Assembly (NCBI GenBank): GCA_021234155.1
Contig: JAJEKV010000008.1
Location: 18,925,308 to 18,989,307, forward strand
Source of the DNA: Isoetes taiwanensis
Lineage: Eukaryota; Streptophyta; Lycopodiopsida; Isoetales; Isoetaceae
Direction: 5' to 3'
Length of the DNA stretch: 64,000 nt
Below, one piece after another: positions 57,972 to 64,000 of this stretch. Both the position numbers and the translations under genes were made by a program. Numbering within the stretch: position 1 is the stretch's first letter; every line of letters starts with the position of its first letter. The notes beneath the pieces were generated by a model that was not told the DNA's origin, did no database searches, and worked only from the letters and a program-made list of their open reading frames with translations.

Positions 57972-60857
57972 TTTCTTGCAATTAGCTAAAGTTGGACGAA
58001 ATGGAGGTGGGGCGTGATAGCCGCTAATTTTTCCCATGTTCCTCAGCAGCAAATGGCACCATGGTGCTATTTGATGGCTGGCAGGTCAACATTCAGGGTT
58101 GATTGCAGGCCTCCATTAGTTCCAAATGGTGCTGTGGCGCTATATGATCAGGTGGACCGTGACTTGGGGAAGGCTTTTCCCCCGTATAGTCAAAATCGTT
58201 GATCTGTCCATAATGGATAGGCTTTCAGTCTGTGGTCAAACTCAAGGATCAATGGCAGGTCAACGAGTGCCAGAATAGAATGTCCTTGATTCCATGCTGT
58301 GGATAATTACAATAACTGATAATCTAAGTAATTTTGCACAAATGGACATTTTATCCCCGGGGGATTCAGCTTTGACCAGCGTATAACCCATGAGAGTTCA
58401 ACAGAGGGGTATTTTTTGGACCATTTGCGTACGTATACTTAGGGGTTAGGGGTGTTTTTAAGCACTGATTTGGAGCAATATGTATACACAAAGGGGTCAA
58501 ATTGCCTTTTAAAATTGCGTATACAAGGGGGGTTTTTTGCTACCTTCCGAACGCAGATGCCATACCCCCCTTATGTATAAGTGCATCCCCCAGGATTTTA
58601 TCCCTTTGAGTTTTAAACTTGTCCCTTGAAAAGATTTCAAGACATGGGTTTTTTAATTTTGGTAGTAATGGTTGTATTAGCCTATTGTATAGGTCCTATG
58701 GGCTATTAGCCTTCATGGACGTTCAAAAATCCATCTTATTCTAAGCTTGGTTTATTGTACTTTTTTCATTGATTGGTAATGAAATACGACAATTATGTGG
58801 CAAGTTGGTCCATTGAGCTACTAAGCCAGTCGTATCATTACTTACGTTTATTTTCATTTCACATCGTCTTATAGCACCAAGCTAAGGTCAATAACCTTGC
58901 TAAGCATGCTTGTGGTATAGTCCAACTTCAATTGCTTATTGGACTCTCTTGTGTAAAGTGAGAGTCCACGTTTTTTGGTTATCACTATTGAAGGAGTACT
59001 GATAATTAGTTATTAGTACTGGAGGAGTACTGATAACTAATTACCAGTACTATTCTATCCATATAAGCCTGATGAGGTGGTTAATGGTCTTTGCTTCGGT
59101 TGATAACCAAAAATGCGTGGCCTCAGATGTACAGCCTCGATGCATTTTTTGTTATCAGCCTCGGCTAGACCGACAACCTTACCTTTTCATTTTAGAGGAA
59201 GGGGGGCAAATAAGGAGTTTTTTCTTATTCAGATTTAGATTAGTACTGTATTTTTAAACATATTTTTATTCCGACTTCGGTTTTCGAATTCTAGGTAACT
59301 TTTGGTTAAAATAAATAAGGCTAGACAGCAATAAGGATCTAAATATTGTGCTGATAGTGCTTATAATCTGTGAAATGACAAGGTAGTATTTCAACCAAGT
59401 TATCAAAGTTACTTCTTGTTCATTATATAATAAGGATCTAGTTAATTCTACTAACTAGGCAAGAGGGTGCAAGGGCTGATCGGCTATAAAAGATCAACTC
59501 CATTGCACCCTTTGGCCCTTTATGCATTACCAATATGTTGCTAATGTCATGATGTTTGGTTGCAGGTACCAGACCTCTCCTGCCCTTGTCTTTTCTATGC
59601 TTGAGTTTTATGAATTTGCTAGGATCTGGATATGGAAATGGTTATAATATCTTATGGAAAGCATTAAAGTTGATGACACTGCTACAAGCATGATTTTTTA
59701 TGGCTGCATTTGTAAATAATGCTTATGTCCGATATTTATAAGTACTAATATTTTTTATTAAACTTCATTTTAAGCAGTTAAACATTTATAAAGTATAGAT
59801 CTATGATTTGGAAACAGTTGCCAAGTTCTAAGTCCTATGTATATGGATCTTATTGACTCTTTCGTTTTGCATTGATCTATTGAAATGATATATGATAAGT
59901 GGGCATATTGAAAAAGGTATTTGATCGGTAAAGCTTAAACAGACCTCTATGACTAAAAGAAAAAGCCAAGCCTGATGCACATTGTCCCTTTTAAAAATTT
60001 CTGCTGTGAATGTATGTCTTGATAAGGAAAACGTTATAAAAAAGGCTATTAATAGTGCAGGTTAAAAGTAATAATGCATTCAAGGAGACTAGACAGGCGG
60101 AAAAATGAAGGGTATAGACACTACCAAGAACTGATCCATGAAGAAGATAAGTTGGATGCACGCATGTATACGGAGCACTTTGTCCTTTAATAGGAAATCA
60201 TATGCAAACGAGAGAGAAAAATAGGAAGTAGGAATCACCAGCTTTGATGCTTAGGCATAGAATCCAAAGGAAAAAGAAAATTGTATAGCATGGAAGGCTA
60301 ACTACTGATAATAAAGGCATTCTGTAGGGGGCTTGCATCTTAAAAATGCTAACTGACAGAAAGAAATGTAATAGAAAGAAATGGAAAAGTTGTGGCAAAA
60401 TAACAAAGTATTAGTAAAGTGCCAAGAAAGTAAGATTGGATGTACATGCATGTTAATGCAGTGACACGTAGACAATAGGCGCGCAAAAAAATAGGGCTGC
60501 CATGCAAAAGAACAAAGCTGATGGAAGTTTATACATGTTAATATATGGTCTTGGCGTAATAAGTACTGTAACTTTATGGCATGATAGGACTTATACAAGT
60601 ATGAATTAAAAATAAGGTCTTTAGACCATTTGATTTAGTACATTGGAACCATTGGAATTTAATCTAAAATGCTTGACTCATATGACTATGGTCTTGTTAT
60701 GGAAAAAAATATTTAAAACAATATTTTATCACAAATTGGGATGCTAGAGGCTAAAGGATAATGAGTACTGGTTTCGTACGTAATTACGTATCTGGATTGA
60801 TAATATAGTTACTGGGATTGACCAGGACTAATGTTCAGCCTATCTAGCTTTGACGAG
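57972..60857. other. Intergenic, no gene recognised
   Basis: No coding region is supported. At 58990-59055 a ~35-bp palindromic unit (GGAGTACTGATAA, then TTA..AGTACT) occurs twice in tandem. The rest is AT-rich with only short frames. Confidence 0.4.
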
Positions 60858-60902
60858 GATTCTTTTTCTTTTTCTTTTTCTTTTTCTTTTCCCCCCTTTT
60901 TT
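60858..60902 (+). repeat. (TCTTTT)n microsatellite
   Basis: Five or so TCTTTT repeats followed by CCCCCC and a T run. A second C-run/T-run (CCCCTCCCCCCCCCCCTCC) lies at about 61029. Confidence 0.9.
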
Positions 60903-62692
60903 TGGTAGCAAAAGGATCTAGTTGCATTTACCTCCTTTGGATTTATAACTTGAGTGCCATGTCCTTGTGGATCTTTATCGTAGCCTATACTTACTTACTA
61001 TATGCTTTCTTTTTCTTTTTTCCTCTTTGTCCCCCTCCCCCCCCCCCTCCTTTTTTTAAATTCAAAGTCAAAGATCATGACAGGAATATTGCCAACAGGA
61101 CAAGGTATATACCAGTGCATGACTGAAATACAAACACAACAAGGAGAGATCAGAGGAGGTAAGAATTCATTGAATAAGAGTTCTTTGTTAAAACCAAGGG
61201 TAAAGGTTTTCCTAAGAAAGTATTTTATTAAAAAAATGTAAGGTGACGAGTCTAGGGTTTTCAATGGCATACAATTAGGGATTCGTCTAACAGACTAAAG
61301 ACATGAGCAGAGCTGGCTGTACCGACATTCCTCAAGAGACACAATTCAAGATATTTTAGGTATGGAAAGTTAAAGGCCACTTTCGACCTATGGAAAGGAT
61401 ACTAGGTATAGATCCTAGATAGGCTTTAAAAATGCATGAACACTTAAAAAAAATGTGGACTGATTAGCCGAGATCGCAGGCTCATAAGGGTTGATCCCAG
61501 CCAATTCATTCTGTCCACGAGTATTGGCAGGAAGAAAGGGGACTTAAATGTGAAAACGAGGAAGAAGCTGGAAATGGAAAGCAGTGTGGCTTCAAAAAGA
61601 AAGAAGCTCTTTGATTTTCGTAAAGTGGCCAAAGCACCTGTAATGGCAGGAGGGGAAAAGCAATCCCAATAAAGATGCAAATATGCAGGGCACAATCTCA
61701 AATACTGGAAATCTTGAGAGCAGATCTGCAATTGAAAAGACTGCACAAAGCACCATGAGCACTATCATGGCTGGAGGCTCAACAAAAATAAACAGAAGTG
61801 CCAAGGTTGGCGAGGCTACTGGAGTAAAGGCAAAATAGCACAATCAGGGACTTCTGGGACCACAAGACATTCAGGTCCTATTTAGAAGTAATTTGTCATT
61901 TGCAGAGATGTATTAAAATATAGGTGATAGATCTAGGCTTAAACTTATAGATCTGCATAAAATGGATCGAGATTTAAAATTATGAATTATTACTACATAT
62001 AATACTTGAGCAGACAGAAGCATTATGCAATATGCTGATCCTAAAGCTTATGACCAAGCATTAAATAAATGAATGACGCTTAGATGTGTATATTAAAAAA
62101 CAGTGATAAACTAGGACGAATTCAGGATTGCATGATCTCTATATACTTTCCTAGGATCACATAAGAGCTCATACATTATGTATTTTGATAAAGTATGATT
62201 TATGGCAAGTAACTTGTGCATAATCAGTGGCTTAGTAGATCTATCTAGTACAGAAAATTTAATCTCAGCTGAATGTGACTCTCTGGTTGGGCAGAAAGCA
62301 AAAAGGAGATGATACTAATAAGCGAGGCAATTGGATTGAAATGATCGTTCTCTAAAACTGCTATGCCTAGCATGTAGACATGTCTAGAGAATCTGCTCTA
62401 AGCTAATATAAATCTGACCTTAATGCACACATGTTTTATAAATTTAACTTTGAAATATTCTAAGCATATTGCCCATTTGCTTGTTGATGGCTAGATCCTA
62501 TATTCCCACTGTGTAACAGACCAGCTTATGCGGATCTAAAGTGGTATCCAAAGTGAAATGATGGGATGGTCAATGATCAAAAAATAGTAAGCAGTAGACT
62601 ATTGAATAGGATATGACTATGGCATATGTATGCCATGTCATCCACGCTGCCACATTAGCAACATGACATCAGTAGAACAACAAAAATTGCTA
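60903..62692. other. Intergenic; one possible Lys-rich coding remnant
   Basis: No gene is firmly supported. A plus-strand stretch at about 61450-61672 is open for ~75 codons (VDPSQFILS, then GRKKGDLNVKTRKK) and Lys-rich, without a clear start or splice sites; it may be a decayed exon. Confidence 0.3.
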
Positions 62693-63206
62693 ACACCCCT
62701 CCTGATGACAAACACTGCTGATTTCAGTATATAGAAAAAAAGTAATCCATAGAAGAAGCCAAAGCTGCCAAAAAACATAAGTTGAATCATATTGTTGTTT
62801 CCATTTAACAATCTCTTTTACTGGCAACGTAAGATCTAGCAAAGGACTGTGATACAAAAACTGATTTGGTAGGTGCAAACATTGGTAACTAGCCTCCAAA
62901 TTAAATTCCTGCTCAACAGCTACTCGAGAGTATAACATGGCAAGTTTTGTAACCCCTCCCGATGACAAACACTGCTGATTTCAATATATAGAGAAATTCA
63001 ATCCATAGAAGAAGCCATAGCTGCCAAAAAACATAAGTTGAATCATATTGTTGTTTCCGTATAACAATCTCTTTTATTAGCAACGTAAGATCTAGCATAA
63101 GACTGTGATACAAAAAACTGATTTGGTAAGTGCAAACATTGGTAACTAGCCTCCAAATTAAATTTTTGCTCAACAGCTACGCGAGAGTATAACAGGGCAA
63201 GTTTTG
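62693..63206 (+). repeat. 257-bp direct tandem duplication
   Basis: CCCCTCCTGATGACAAACAC (62696) recurs as CCCCTCCCGATGACAAACAC (62953). The two 257-bp copies run in parallel to GAGAGTATAACAGGGCAAG with a few substitutions and one small indel. No coding role is apparent. Confidence 0.9.
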
Positions 63207-64000
63207 TAGTTCTCTTTACATTGTTTTGAGGATCTAAGAAACATTGAACTTCTCAATCCACTTCACTCGGATTTGAGATCCTGAGCATTGTTTCTAGACA
63301 GAAGACTTTCCTTTTTTATTACAGTGAAGTCATGTTGGAAGTTCAATCTTTAAATTAGCTCTATTCAAAAGCAACTTTAGCTTTAGCTTTAATTATTAAA
63401 GTAAGATCTGTTTCTTCATCATGTATTTTCAGCTCATAAGCGTCAACTGTATCCTCAAGAATGGGTCTCAAGCAACTCTTCTTTAAGGTAGCTCTGCTAT
63501 TGTTCTTTTACTAAACTCTACCTTTGCATCTGCTGTTGTAATTGCTGAATCTCATTGCTTTAACATTGCATGGGGTATCAGAATTTTAGCTTCTGCCTTG
63601 AGAGCCTGTTCCTGAAGACATTGTACAACATTCTCTTGGTTACAATTCGGCTACCATGAGTAGTTTATGTTCGGCATCTAATGTAAATTGTTTCACGTGT
63701 TACTTGCCAATATACTGGGTTGCTCAGGACTGTAAAGAGCCTCAAGATCATTCTCATCTTCAATAGGTTTCTGTTCTTCATTCTACTTTACTTTTCTTTT
63801 GAGACAAATTTTAGATTAATAATACCAAGAAAAATGTCATAAATTTCTGTCCACGAAGAGTAATTGGTGCCCTTTAGCACAAGTTGCATGTGGGTCAATA
63901 ACTTCCATCTTGGTAAAAGAAACTAGAACCAAATTTAAAAATTACAAGTTTGGTTTGAAATACTTCATAATCAGAGTATTTTACAAACTCAATACCGATG
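63207..64000. other. Intergenic to window end
   Basis: No gene recognised. Exons of a gene extending beyond the window cannot be excluded. Confidence 0.3.

Noticed and set aside
58014-58202. Small gene right of the LTR element
   Set aside because: 62 codons, no homologous motif, no splice signals; probably chance.

Overview
The window looks like nuclear DNA of a land plant with a large, transposon-rich genome. Plant evidence: a long intronless PLS-class PPR gene, an F-box gene, a spliced G-patch/R3H gene of the plant type, a Ty3/gypsy chromovirus primed by initiator tRNA-Met, and Helitron-type ends. A fern or another non-seed vascular plant fits best (LINE type, abundant HUH/Rep-type transposons), but this is an inference and no species can be named.

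Layout. 0.7-4 kb: decayed Ty3/gypsy element (Gag, protease, RNase H, RT) whose RT is cut at a Helitron-type terminus. 5.9-7.8 kb (-): F-box gene with an unusual long N-terminal extension. 7.98-14.3 kb: non-coding DNA with two GC-rich foldback palindromes, a TIR element and two minisatellites. 14.6-18.5 kb (+): seven-exon D111/G-patch plus R3H gene carrying one in-frame stop. 19.1-25.6 kb: the most unusual part, two head-to-tail units on the minus strand. Each encodes a small HUH-endonuclease Rep and a second short helical protein, and the units alternate with three copies of a 400-460 bp repeat. 25.6-33.8 kb: gene-poor, with tandem repeats, a small retroposed insert with target-site duplication, a third foldback hairpin and a second Helitron-type end. 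34.3-38.3 kb (+): nearly full-length LINE with ORF1 and ORF2, frameshifted. 39.05-40.98 kb (+): intact PPR gene. 41.8-42.35 kb (-): two-exon gene for an 87-residue membrane protein. 44.5-46.8 kb: LINE fragments on both strands. 47.27-57.97 kb: complete LTR retrotransposon boundary set (two ~1.54 kb LTRs, 5-bp TSD TACAC, PBS, PPT), with a mostly non-coding interior, four tandem hairpin repeats in the leader, and an integrase C-terminus/chromodomain remnant. 58-64 kb: no gene recognised; microsatellite and a 257-bp tandem duplication.

Host genes (F-box, G-patch, PPR, small membrane protein) are independent single genes separated by mobile DNA. The likely undescribed system is the Rep/HUH two-gene transposon at 19-25 kb: no helicase domain, a conserved partner ORF, head-to-tail units, and unit junctions carrying the pentamer ATTAC. 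The foldback hairpin family and the hairpin array in the LTR-element leader are secondary candidates. All splice models and fold assignments were made by eye.
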